This document shows, piece by piece, positions 8,141-15,597 of a stretch of 26,195 nt of DNA. Source of the stretch: Desulfobacteraceae bacterium (lineage in GTDB: Bacteria; Desulfobacterota; Desulfobacteria; Desulfobacterales; SURF-15); NCBI GenBank assembly GCA_003599475.1, contig QZKK01000092.1:1-26195 (forward strand), written 5' to 3'. The notes beneath the pieces are model-generated. The model did no database searches. It worked only from the letters and a program-made list of their open reading frames with translations, and was not told the DNA's origin. Position 1 is the first letter of the stretch; each line of letters opens with the position of its first letter. Both the position numbers and the translations under genes were made by a program.

Positions 8141-8206
8141 TTCTAAACTTCTCATCTTCTCAATTTCTGCTCTTCAGACTTCAGACTTCCGATTTCCGAC
8201 TTCCCT
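8141..8206 (+). repeat. Octamer then heptamer array overlapping the aldehyde dehydrogenase 3' end
   Basis: Four 8-nt units of TTCTNANC type (TTCTAAAC, TTCTCATC, TTCTCAAT, TTCTGCTC; 8141-8172) pass directly into five 7-nt units (CTTCAGA twice, CTTCCGA, TTTCCGA, CTTCCCT; 8172-8206). The last 26 bases lie inside the dehydrogenase gene and encode its final residues and stop. Confidence 0.8.
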
Positions 8207-9680
8207 CCATCCTTCTCTGACCTCTGCTCCCCGGCTCCCGGTACCGGATCCGGACATGTTTCAGTTGGAGATACTCTTCCAGCCCCTCGTGGCCGTGTTC
8301 GTGCCCGATGCCGCTCTGTTTCCATCCTCCGTAAGGTGCGTTCATGATGCCGGCGTCCACGTTGTTTACGGCAACCGAGCCGGCTTCGATTTCTCTGGCG
8401 AGCTTGTTCATCTCATGCAGATCGTTGGTATACGCATACGCGGCAAGTCCGTACGGCGTCGCATTCGACAGCCGGATCGCTTCGTCCAGGTTCGAAAAGG
8501 GCATGACCCCCACAGCAGGCCCGAATGTCTCCTCGGTCATGATCCGCATTTGGTGGTTTGTATCGGCAACGATGGTTGGCTCAAAGAAGAAGCCTTTTCC
8601 GTATCGGGGTCCGGCAGGCCGTTTGCCTCCGCAAATCAACCGGGCGCCTCCGGCCAGGGCATCTTCGATATGTCTTTTTGTTTTCTCCAGGCCCTCCCGG
8701 CTGGCCATCGGCCCGACATCGGCATCCGGGACTTCGATTCCGTTGCCGATTACGAGCTCCATGGTCTTCTTACGAAATGCCTCTAAAAACGATTCATAGA
8801 TATCCTGATGGACGTATATGCGGTTGATGGCGATGCAAATCTGACCCATGTTTCGGAAGGATCTTCGAACCGCTCCTTTTACCGCATGATCCAGATCGCA
8901 ATTCCGGCTGACGACAAGCGGACATTGCCCGCCCAGCTCCAGGGATATTTTGCGGATTTTACCCTTCGCACGATCCTGGATATCCAGCCCGACTTCAAGA
9001 GAGCCCGTAAAGGCAATCTTTCGGGGAATCGGACTGCTTACCAGGCGGCGGCCGACGGTTTCTCCGGAGCCGGTGACCGCGTTGATCACGCCGGCCGGAA
9101 TACCGGCATCGAACAGGCATTGCCAGTACGCCAGGGGAGAAAGGGGGGTCAGAGAAGGAGGCTTGGCCACGATGGTGCATCCGGCGGCCAGCGCCGCTGC
9201 TGCTTTCCAACCGGTCAGCTCCACGGGATAGTTCCACGGGGACAGTGCCGCGACCACACCTGCGGGCTGCCTGATGATCAGGCTTTGGTCCATTGCATCC
9301 GCATTTGCAGCAATCTGCCCATAGGCCCGTTTGCCTTCCTCGGAATAGTACCGAAGCATTTCCACCGCTTTTTCCACCTCGCCGACCGCTTCCTTGAGGG
9401 GCTTTCCCTGCTCCCTTGTAATCAGGCGGCCGACGGCTTCCCTGCGATTTTCCAGTATGTCGCCGGCACGATGGAGGTATTCCGCACGCTGGAACGGCGA
9501 AAGACCCGCCCACGCGGGAAACGCTCTTTCGGCAGCTTCCAGCGCCCGATCGACTTCTCTTTCCGTCGCCCGGGGAACTCTGGCAAATACTTCTTCGGTT
9601 GCCGGATTCATCACCTCGATGTAATCATTACTTCGGCCGTCCAGCCATTCCCCGTCGATGAGCATGAAGGTCGTATCCAT
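8181..9680 (-). CDS. NAD(P)-dependent aldehyde dehydrogenase
   Basis: A 499-aa aldehyde dehydrogenase superfamily enzyme, which oxidises an aldehyde to the acid with NAD(P)+. Signatures include SPWNYPVELTGWKAAAALAAG (cofactor site and the transition-state Asn), AFTGSLEVG, the general-base Glu in SLELGGQCP, and the nucleophile Cys282 in MGQICIAINR. EETFGPAVGVMPF and YGGWKQSGIGHEHG close the domain. It resembles the succinate-semialdehyde/lactaldehyde dehydrogenase group. The start ATG at 9680 lies 12 bp after the cupin stop, consistent with one transcript. The last residues (GSRKSEV) come from an intergenic-type heptamer repeat, so the ancestral C-terminus was probably shorter or different. 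Role inferred: oxidising a sugar-derived aldehyde. Confidence 0.93.
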   Translation of the reverse strand: MDTTFMLIDGEWLDGRSNDYIEVMNPATEEVFARVPRATEREVDRALEAAERAFPAWAGLSPFQRAEYLHRAGDILENRREAVGRLITREQGKPLKEAVGEVEKAVEMLRYYSEEGKRAYGQIAANADAMDQSLIIRQPAGVVAALSPWNYPVELTGWKAAAALAAGCTIVAKPPSLTPLSPLAYWQCLFDAGIPAGVINAVTGSGETVGRRLVSSPIPRKIAFTGSLEVGLDIQDRAKGKIRKISLELGGQCPLVVSRNCDLDHAVKGAVRRSFRNMGQICIAINRIYVHQDIYESFLEAFRKKTMELVIGNGIEVPDADVGPMASREGLEKTKRHIEDALAGGARLICGGKRPAGPRYGKGFFFEPTIVADTNHQMRIMTEETFGPAVGVMPFSNLDEAIRLSNATPYGLAAYAYTNDLHEMNKLAREIEAGSVAVNNVDAGIMNAPYGGWKQSGIGHEHGHEGLEEYLQLKHVRIRYREPGSRGQRRMEGSRKSEV

Positions 9681-9692
9681 TTCTCTCCTCGC

Positions 9693-10082
9693 TTACTTCC
9701 CGGCACTCTCGTCTTTACCGGTCACCCAGATCATCGCCAGAGGCTGATTTCCCGTGTTGTAGGTGACGTGATACCGACCGAACGGGACATGGAACGCATC
9801 GCCGGATTCGATGGGAAACTCCTCTTCCCCGATGACCATCGTCCCCTTTCCGGAAAGGATGTAGTAGACTTCCTCCATTTCGGGATGGGCATGGCCCGTC
9901 GTCTTTCCGGTCGGATAGATCACGGTATATCCCATTGTCAGGTTTTTTGACGCTGAATTCTCGGGGTCTACCAGGTAGTAGGTGTCCCGCAGGATCTGGC
10001 TGGTTCGTCCTTTGACCGCATGACGAAGCGAGCGTTCATCCTGATCCGGCTTCAGATCCTCCACATTCACGACATGTTGCAT
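9693..10082 (-). CDS. Small cupin-domain protein
   Basis: A 129-aa single cupin barrel. Motif 1 is clear as TTGHAHPEMEEVYYILSG (two His and a Glu as metal ligands), and motif 2 as GDAFHVPFGRYHVTYN (third His). Such metal-binding cupins include sugar isomerases, epimerases and dioxygenases. Place in a carbohydrate operon suggests action on a sugar or its oxidised product, but a sensor role cannot be excluded. The ATG at 10082 has AGGAGG 7 bp upstream; a longer frame reaching 10190 would translate a repeat-derived stretch and is rejected. It sits between the SDR and the aldehyde dehydrogenase. Confidence 0.88.
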   Translation of the reverse strand: MQHVVNVEDLKPDQDERSLRHAVKGRTSQILRDTYYLVDPENSASKNLTMGYTVIYPTGKTTGHAHPEMEEVYYILSGKGTMVIGEEEFPIESGDAFHVPFGRYHVTYNTGNQPLAMIWVTGKDESAGK

Positions 10083-10150
10083 TGAAAAACCTCCTGAACC
10101 AGTTGCATTTATTCGAAAATTTCCTGTAAGATCATAGCGTTTTTGATATT

Positions 10151-10168
10151 TTTCGTGTGTTTCGTAGT
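10151..10168 (-). repeat. Degenerate CACGAA-type repeat
   Basis: On the minus strand this reads ACTACGAAACACACGAA, a weak relative of the repeat at 1005-1027. It lies in the 97-bp gap between the SDR and cupin genes, which otherwise shows only the cupin's ribosome binding site. Confidence 0.35.
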
Positions 10169-10179
10169 TAAAGGATTTC

Positions 10180-11004
10180 TTAAGTTCCACGGATCCAATC
10201 GGAGATCATCCCGATCTCGATTCCTGCAAGAGCCCCGCCGTCCACCTGAATGGTGCAGCCGGTAATATAGCTGGCGCATTCCGAGGCCAGAAATGCAACG
10301 ACCTTCCCCACCTCCTGCGGCCCGGCGTATCGTTTGACGGCACTTGCCCGGTCGGCGGCAGCATCCAAAACGTCCTTTCTTGTTTTTCCCAAATCCGCCG
10401 CCAGTTTGTCGGCAAACTTGTCCCAGATTTCGGTATGGATCAACCCCGGGCAGACGGCTGTCGCACAGATTCCGTAACGGGAATACTCCATGGCCAGCGA
10501 ACGGGTGTAATTGATGACCGCGGCCTTGGCCGCATTGTAGTCTGTAACCCCCGATCCCGGCGCAATCCCGTACATTGAGCTCATGTTGATGATGCGGCCC
10601 CACCGCTGTTCGATCATCCTCGGAACGATCTTCCGGCAGGTGCGCACACAGGCCATCAGATGGATATCGAGCTGGCGGTCCCAGTCCTCGTCTGTTGCGC
10701 CGATGGGCGTACAGGGTTTGGAGTGGCCGGCGTTGTTGAACAGAATATCGATGCGGCCGAAGGCTTCAAATGCCTGATTGACGGCTTTTTCGACCTCTTC
10801 GGCCTTTTCCATATCCGCTCGAATGGCAAGTGCGCCGACCCCGCAGCTCTGGAGCTCTTCCCTGGCGGAAGCAAGATCCGCTTCGTTGCGCCCGGTGATG
10901 GCGATCCGGCACCCCTCCGCCGCCAGCTCCATGGCCGAAGCCTTGCCGATCCCGCGGTTTCCGCCCGTAATAAACGCCACCTTGCCTCTGATTCCTAGAT
11001 CCAT
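10180..11004 (-). CDS. Short-chain dehydrogenase/reductase (SDR)
   Basis: A 274-aa classical SDR, an NAD(P)-dependent alcohol/ketone oxidoreductase. The N-terminal cofactor motif TGGNRGIG, the NNAG motif at about 90 and the catalytic set Ser (NMSSMYG), Tyr156 and Lys160 (YNAAK) are all intact. PGLIHTEIWDKF follows the active site, and the C-terminus has the usual SYITGCTIQVDGG. AAAGGAGG sits just upstream of the ATG at 11004. It lies 22 bp after the MoaD-like gene. In a sugar/polyol import operon it most likely oxidises the imported polyol or a hydroxyl of the sugar. The substrate cannot be told from sequence. Confidence 0.93.
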   Translation of the reverse strand: MDLGIRGKVAFITGGNRGIGKASAMELAAEGCRIAITGRNEADLASAREELQSCGVGALAIRADMEKAEEVEKAVNQAFEAFGRIDILFNNAGHSKPCTPIGATDEDWDRQLDIHLMACVRTCRKIVPRMIEQRWGRIINMSSMYGIAPGSGVTDYNAAKAAVINYTRSLAMEYSRYGICATAVCPGLIHTEIWDKFADKLAADLGKTRKDVLDAAADRASAVKRYAGPQEVGKVVAFLASECASYITGCTIQVDGGALAGIEIGMISDWIRGT

Positions 11005-11026
11005 TGCCGCCTCCTTTCTTGGCTGG

Positions 11027-11266
11027 TTATCCTCCTCCGATGATCTTTGTCAGGGTGACGGAGTCGCCGTCTTTGACGACGCTTTCCGGTCTTGCCGGAT
11101 AGGCGTTGACCATGATTGTGACCACTTCCCCCGGCGGAATCCCGAGCCTTTCGATGATTTCGGCTGCGGTTTCATCCTCCGCACCATCCAGCAGCATCCC
11201 GGCATCGGGGTCATAGCCCGGAACGTATTTCATCAAGAGGAAACTGAGCCGCACACGTATGGACAT
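11027..11266 (-). CDS. MoaD/ThiS-family ubiquitin-like sulfur carrier
   Basis: A 79-aa protein with a beta-grasp pattern ending in KIIGGG. The C-terminal Gly-Gly is the hallmark of MoaD and ThiS, which are thiocarboxylated there and donate sulfur to molybdopterin or thiazole. VTIMVNAYPARPESVVKDGD matches the central family segment. The position directly after the molybdenum hydroxylase subunits suggests a dedicated molybdopterin synthase small subunit or a related sulfur carrier. No MoaE, MoeB or ThiF partner is in the window. No good ribosome binding site precedes the ATG at 11266: a heptamer repeat array ends 7 bp upstream, so expression may depend on coupling or be weak. Confidence 0.82.
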   Translation of the reverse strand: MSIRVRLSFLLMKYVPGYDPDAGMLLDGAEDETAAEIIERLGIPPGEVVTIMVNAYPARPESVVKDGDSVTLTKIIGGG

Positions 11267-11273
11267 GGCAAAA

Positions 11274-11315
11274 CGGGTTACGGGTTACGGGTTACGGATT
11301 ACGGGTTTCGGGTTG
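11274..11315 (+). repeat. CGGGTTA heptamer array (6 units)
   Basis: Six contiguous 7-mers: CGGGTTA three times, then CGGATTA, CGGGTTT and CGGGTTG. It fills most of the 78-bp gap between the FAD subunit and the MoaD-like gene and occupies the place where the ribosome binding site would be expected. Confidence 0.88.
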
Positions 11316-11344
11316 TCCGTCGAGGCGGGACAGCCCGCAATGCT

Positions 11345-12331
11345 TCATCCCGTCTGCCCCCGGCACGCCAGAAGAGTTCTTTTCACCATCACTTCGGCGA
11401 TTTGAACCATGTAGCGATTGCAGTCAAGCGGCTCTGCATCCGATGTCACGGCTTGGCCGGCAGCCTCTGCGGAGGCTTCGTCCAGACGGCGGCCGATCAG
11501 GAATTCCTCCGCTTTCTTTGCCCGGTAAGGGACAACCGATACCGCGTTGAGGCATACTCTGGCGGCTGCCACCCTGCCGGCATCACACGCGACCACCGCC
11601 GCACAGTTGACGATGGGAAAATCGATGGTTTTCCTCAGCGCGAATTTGAAAAAAGCGCTTCTTGCACCGTCCACCGGTTTGGGTATTTCAAATCCGGTCA
11701 CGATTTCATCATGATCCAGGACTGAAGTCCGGCCCACCTTCACCGCGAAGAGATTCTCGACGTCGAGGGTCCGCCTGGATGTTCTCACCCTGGCGTTGAG
11801 CGCAATCAGAGCCGGTGCCGTATCGCCGGGGTGAACCGCATAGCAGCCGTTTTCCACGCTTCCCCCGAAGATGGAGTGATACCGGTTTTCTCCAGAGGCC
11901 GCATAGCATCTGCCTCCCCCCTTGCGCAGGCAGGGAAAGCGGTTGTTCGGGTGCCGATAGTACCAGCAGCGGATATCCTGGCAGACATTCCCCCCGAGGG
12001 TTCCCATCTCCCGCAGATGGGGCGATGCCGCCCTGCCGGCCGACTCTGCCAGCGCGGCGTATCCGCTTCGCACCAATGGGTGGCCGGCGATATCCCCGAG
12101 CCGGGTCGTAGCACCGATTCCAAGCATCCCGTTTTGCTCCCCGATGAAATCCAGGCCGGGAATGGTCTTGATGTTGACAAGGGCTTCAGGGAGATTTGGC
12201 AGAATTTCATCCTTCATTTTTCCCAGGAGATCCGTTCCGCCGGCAATCACACAGGCCCGCCCGCCGTAGCGTCCCAGGATGGCGACCGCCTCCTCCACGC
12301 TCCCTGCGTTGAAGTGGGCAAACCTTCTCAT
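11345..12331 (-). CDS. Molybdenum hydroxylase FAD-binding subunit with candidate 4Fe-4S loop
   Basis: A 328-aa medium subunit of the xanthine dehydrogenase family (CoxM/HcrB type). The FAD motifs are VIAGGTDLLGKMKD near residue 35 and MGTLGGNVCQD near 110. A cysteine-rich insertion follows: Cys117, Cys122, Cys134 and Cys142, with Cys163 beyond. Ordinary CoxM-type subunits lack it; the beta subunit of 4-hydroxybenzoyl-CoA reductase has a comparable loop that binds an extra [4Fe-4S]. I infer the same here, without proof of ligand identity. The C-terminal CO_dh_flav_C domain starts near residue 220. The start overlaps the molybdopterin-subunit stop by 4 bp (ATGA), so they are translationally coupled. 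Confidence 0.92.
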   Translation of the reverse strand: MRRFAHFNAGSVEEAVAILGRYGGRACVIAGGTDLLGKMKDEILPNLPEALVNIKTIPGLDFIGEQNGMLGIGATTRLGDIAGHPLVRSGYAALAESAGRAASPHLREMGTLGGNVCQDIRCWYYRHPNNRFPCLRKGGGRCYAASGENRYHSIFGGSVENGCYAVHPGDTAPALIALNARVRTSRRTLDVENLFAVKVGRTSVLDHDEIVTGFEIPKPVDGARSAFFKFALRKTIDFPIVNCAAVVACDAGRVAAARVCLNAVSVVPYRAKKAEEFLIGRRLDEASAEAAGQAVTSDAEPLDCNRYMVQIAEVMVKRTLLACRGQTG

Positions 12332-14781
12332 GATCCTGCTCCTTTGTCTTTTTTCTTTTTCCAGGGCTTCAGGACTTTGAGAACTTTATCGGGAGTGATC
12401 GGAAAATCATCGATCCGGATGCCGATGGCGTTGTATACGGCGGGGCCTAGAAGGGCAGGGATCATGGTGGCCGTGTTCTCACCGATGCCGGTGGATCCGT
12501 AGGGGCCGTGCCCCAGGCCCGTCTCGATATAGATGCATTCGGGCTCCGGATAGTCGAGCATGGTTGCATACTTGTAGTCCAGAAGGCTCCGGTTGAGCAG
12601 CACCCCCGTTCCCGGATCCCAGACCATCTCTTCGGTGAGCGCTCTTCCCAGCCCCATATAGGTGCCTCCGTACATCTGGCCCTCCACGCTCTCCGGAGAG
12701 ATGGCTTTTCCCACGTCGTTGACGTTTACGACTTTCGTGACGAAAATCTCCCCGGTTTCGGTATCCACCTCCACCTCGATAAAGTTTGCCTGCCTGCACA
12801 TGCGGGGCCTTCCGGTTTCTATAGCCTGCCCCCAGAGCCCCTGGGTATGCCAGGCCCAGTCCAGCACGGGAGGCTCCGTCCAGATTCCGACGGCGTTCAG
12901 CATGGGCACCGCCGTCATGACCACATCCTTGAGGAGCATCCGGTTCTGTGGGTTTGCCTTCTCGAAAACCGCGCCGTCTCTGACATCGAGAGTCTCGGGC
13001 GGCAGATTGAATTTTTCGGAGGCAAGATCCAAAAGCATCCGTCTGGCTTTCTGCGCCGCTTTTTTGATGATGTAGCCGTTGCTGACCAGATTGCAGGACC
13101 CGTCCGGCGACATCAGGGCGAAGCCCACGTTCAAATCGAAGGGGTTGATTTCGATATCCTCGCAGCGCACGCCGAGCTCGTCGGCAACGATCTGCATGTA
13201 GGCCGTCCATGGATTTACCCCCACATCGGAGTGCTGTGCGATGATGCTTACCGACCCGTCGTTTTGGATCAGAACGGCTGCAGAACCCGTCCCCCGGGTA
13301 TCATCCCAATCATGGCTCCAGGTGAACCCCATGCCGTGCATCCGACCGTTTGGAAGCATCCTGCGGCCGGGAGGGTGCCATTTCTGCTCCCAGCCGATGG
13401 CTTTCCTTCCGGCGGCGATGCACTCCCGGAGGCTGTCTCGATCCGGAAACCCGTGCTTCTGCTTGTATTGAGTAAGATAGGCCGGATCGCGGCCTTCGCA
13501 GCCGTCGTTTTTGAGCGCCACTTCAGTCGGGTCAAGGCCAAGGGCTTCGGCCGCATGATCGAAAATCAGGGTCTGGCAAAATACGTTCGGAAGCTGCTCG
13601 CAGCGGCACCACCAGGCCGGAGGCTTGTTCACGTTCGCAGTGATCCCTTCGCATCTGAGGTTTTTGACCCGGGTATTCTCCACAAAATGCTCGATGCCGG
13701 ACGTGCACATGTAGTTTCCGAAAACATTTTTCATCTGCACGGCCGTGATGGTTCCATCCTTTTTCACACCCACCTTGAAGAGGCTGGCCATCATGTCCCC
13801 GGATTCCCCGTAGAAGGCTTCGGCCCGGTTGAGCAGGAGCTTGACCGGCTTTTCGGTCTTTGCGGCCAGAAGCACCGCAAGGACGTTGATGCCGTTTTGA
13901 TGCCAGTTGGACGGATTGCACCGCTCGCCGAAGGAACACCCCTGATACAGCGAGTAAGTGTGGATCTTGTTCATGGGGATTTGGAGCTGCTCGGCCAGGA
14001 TCGATTTTCCGAGGTACGGCTGCTGTTCGTGGACCCACATCTCCAGCCTGTCTCCGCTCCATCTGGCGATGACGCAGGGAAGCTCGGCTCCAGCCCAAAA
14101 GTGAGCGCTCCTGCGGGCGGTAAACTCGACGATCCTGTCTGCCTCCTGAAAACCTTTCTCCACGTCGCCTTTTTGCGTGAGCTCCCGGCCGTCAAGGATC
14201 TGGTTGCTCGAAGCGCCGGGTATCAGAACCGGAGCCTCCGGCTTCAGCGCCTCCTCCGGATCGAGAATGAAGGGGAGATGCTCCCACTCGATCTTTACCA
14301 GCCTGAGCGCTTCTGCTGCGATCTGCTCCGTGTCTGCGCAGATCGCAACCCCAACCATCTGCCCTTCGAAAATGGCCTCATCGCCGAGAATGGTTTTTAC
14401 CGGAAGCATCGCCCAGCCGGCAGATCGGGGAGCCATCCGCGAGGGAGCCACGATGCTTCCGTTGAGCTGTCTCCCCTTGATCTCCGGGTCGTCATATCGC
14501 AGAACGGCCCTTACCCCCGGATGCGCCGCGGCCTTGTTCGTATCCATCCGGACAATCCTGGCATGAGGGTAGGGGGAGTGGAGGACCCTGGCATACAACA
14601 TGCCCGGCAGGAGCACATCCCGGGTGTAAAGCGCTTTTCCGCTTGTCTTCTCCAATCCGTCGTAGCGGCGAACTCCCCGCTTTCCGATTTCTCTGAAATC
14701 GGTTGTCGCCTTGTCCGCACCGATTCTGTATGTGCCCTCTTTCTTGAGCGTCTGATAAGGCCCCAGTGGTTTTTCACCCAT
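12328..14781 (-). CDS. Molybdenum hydroxylase molybdopterin-binding large subunit
   Basis: An 817-aa catalytic subunit of the xanthine dehydrogenase/aldehyde oxidase family. It hydroxylates its substrate with water at a molybdenum cofactor and passes two electrons to Fe-S and FAD subunits. The N-terminal a/b hammerhead domain starts at RRYDGLEKTSGKALYTRD. Cofactor loops appear as HEQQPYLGKS, YQGCSFGERCNPSNW (in place of the usual GGGFGGK), QHSDVGVNPWTAYMQ and MSPDGSCNLVSNGY. The catalytic Glu near the C-terminus is present in GSTGIGENTATMIPALLG. These loop variants differ from true xanthine dehydrogenases, so purine oxidation is unlikely. The substrate may be a sugar-derived aldehyde or an acyl compound. 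The ATG at 14781 has only a weak ribosome binding site and follows a repeat-filled gap. Confidence 0.93.
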   Translation of the reverse strand: MGEKPLGPYQTLKKEGTYRIGADKATTDFREIGKRGVRRYDGLEKTSGKALYTRDVLLPGMLYARVLHSPYPHARIVRMDTNKAAAHPGVRAVLRYDDPEIKGRQLNGSIVAPSRMAPRSAGWAMLPVKTILGDEAIFEGQMVGVAICADTEQIAAEALRLVKIEWEHLPFILDPEEALKPEAPVLIPGASSNQILDGRELTQKGDVEKGFQEADRIVEFTARRSAHFWAGAELPCVIARWSGDRLEMWVHEQQPYLGKSILAEQLQIPMNKIHTYSLYQGCSFGERCNPSNWHQNGINVLAVLLAAKTEKPVKLLLNRAEAFYGESGDMMASLFKVGVKKDGTITAVQMKNVFGNYMCTSGIEHFVENTRVKNLRCEGITANVNKPPAWWCRCEQLPNVFCQTLIFDHAAEALGLDPTEVALKNDGCEGRDPAYLTQYKQKHGFPDRDSLRECIAAGRKAIGWEQKWHPPGRRMLPNGRMHGMGFTWSHDWDDTRGTGSAAVLIQNDGSVSIIAQHSDVGVNPWTAYMQIVADELGVRCEDIEINPFDLNVGFALMSPDGSCNLVSNGYIIKKAAQKARRMLLDLASEKFNLPPETLDVRDGAVFEKANPQNRMLLKDVVMTAVPMLNAVGIWTEPPVLDWAWHTQGLWGQAIETGRPRMCRQANFIEVEVDTETGEIFVTKVVNVNDVGKAISPESVEGQMYGGTYMGLGRALTEEMVWDPGTGVLLNRSLLDYKYATMLDYPEPECIYIETGLGHGPYGSTGIGENTATMIPALLGPAVYNAIGIRIDDFPITPDKVLKVLKPWKKKKDKGAGS

Positions 14782-14835
14782 ATGACAACGCCTTGAATTT
14801 TCGATATGGAATTTAGATTTTCGATTTCTGTACTA

Positions 14836-14928
14836 ATCTTCTCAACTTCTCAACTTCTCGCCTCGGACTTCCGAATTTCCCCCTCTGCTCTATGCTCTAT
14901 GACTTCCGACTTCCGGCTTCCGACTTCA
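14836..14928 (+). repeat. Octamer and heptamer arrays at the 2Fe-2S gene 3' end
   Basis: CTTCTCAA occurs twice plus a partial unit (8-nt period, 14838-14860). After a linker come GACTTCC twice, GGCTTCC and GACTTCA (7-nt period, 14901-14928). The second array lies inside the 2Fe-2S subunit gene and encodes its final residues. Just left, 14810-14825 resembles the TTTTAGA/TTTTCGA family. Confidence 0.75.
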
Positions 14929-15505
14929 GAACCCGTGCGGCTTCAAGCACCGCCTTGGGGTGCTGGGGATAGGTTCCGCATCGGCATAGGTTGCCGGACA
15001 GAGCCTCGCGGATCTCTTCCAGGGTCGGATCCGGGTTTCTATCCAGAAGGGCCTTGGCCGTGGTGATGAAGCCGGGGGTGCAGTATCCGCACTGCATCGT
15101 GTGGTACCGGATATAGCTTTCCACAAGAGGATGCTTCTCCTTTGCCACCCCCTCGGCGGTTTCAATTTTTCTGCCGTCGCATTCGATGGCAAGGGTCATG
15201 CAGGAAAGAATGGGGCGGCCGTCCAAGATCACGGTGCAAGATCCGCAGGCGCCGCGGTTGCAAAACATCTTTACTCCCGTCAGCCCGAGTTTGTCATGGA
15301 GAACCTCATACAGCGTCCATTCAGGCTCCACCCTGAGCGAACAGGGCCGGCCGTTTACGGTAAGCTCGATTGCCCCGCTCGGTTTTGGAAGCGGTTGGGT
15401 CTTGTGTTCCGCGACCACATGGGTCTTGAGATCGTCAAATCGCTCAAAATCGGCGGAACAGTACGGGCAGACATTTCGGAATATTGCTCTGGTCTCCTCT
15501 TTCAC
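14897..15505 (-). CDS. Molybdenum hydroxylase [2Fe-2S] subunit with N-terminal C2H2 zinc finger
   Basis: A 202-aa small subunit of the xanthine dehydrogenase family (CoxS type), with a 40-residue extension. The extension has a textbook C2H2 zinc-finger pattern, Cys13-x2-Cys16-x12-His29-x4-His34, with aromatic and Leu spacers. From residue about 45, IELTVNGRPCSLRVEPEW opens the plant-type ferredoxin domain; CNRGACGSC and a later Cys bind cluster one. The helical domain binds the second cluster through CGYC and CRC. Usual CoxS length is about 155-165 aa, so the finger is extra. The GTG start at 15505 is used because GGAGG lies 9 bp upstream and the nearby ATG is followed by a stop. The last residues (SEAGSRKS) are repeat-encoded. 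Confidence 0.92.
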   Translation of the reverse strand: MKEETRAIFRNVCPYCSADFERFDDLKTHVVAEHKTQPLPKPSGAIELTVNGRPCSLRVEPEWTLYEVLHDKLGLTGVKMFCNRGACGSCTVILDGRPILSCMTLAIECDGRKIETAEGVAKEKHPLVESYIRYHTMQCGYCTPGFITTAKALLDRNPDPTLEEIREALSGNLCRCGTYPQHPKAVLEAARVLKSEAGSRKS

Positions 15506-15524
15506 CTCATGCCACCTCCAAAAC

Positions 15525-15560
15525 GTTCAAGGGTTCAGCGTTCACGGTTCAGCGTTCAGC
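15525..15560 (+). repeat. GTTCAGC heptamer array
   Basis: GTTCAAG (15525-15531), one spacer base, then GTTCAGC, GTTCACG, GTTCAGC and GTTCAGC in perfect 7-nt register to 15560. Degenerate relatives (GAACGTTCAAC, GAACGTGCAAC) continue to about 15596. It fills the gap between the NuoF-like and 2Fe-2S genes. Confidence 0.8.
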
Positions 15561-15597
15561 ATTTAACCTGGAACGTTCAACGCGGAACGTGCAACGA

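Noticed and set aside
11274..11315. CRISPR array or telomere-like sequence at the heptamer repeats
   Set aside because: Units are 7 nt without spacers, so this is not CRISPR; the chromosome context gives no reason for telomeres.
12508..14796. Very long plus-strand open frame (762 codons) opposite the molybdopterin subunit
   Set aside because: It mirrors a well-supported gene, has no family motifs and is a codon-bias artefact of GC-rich sequence.
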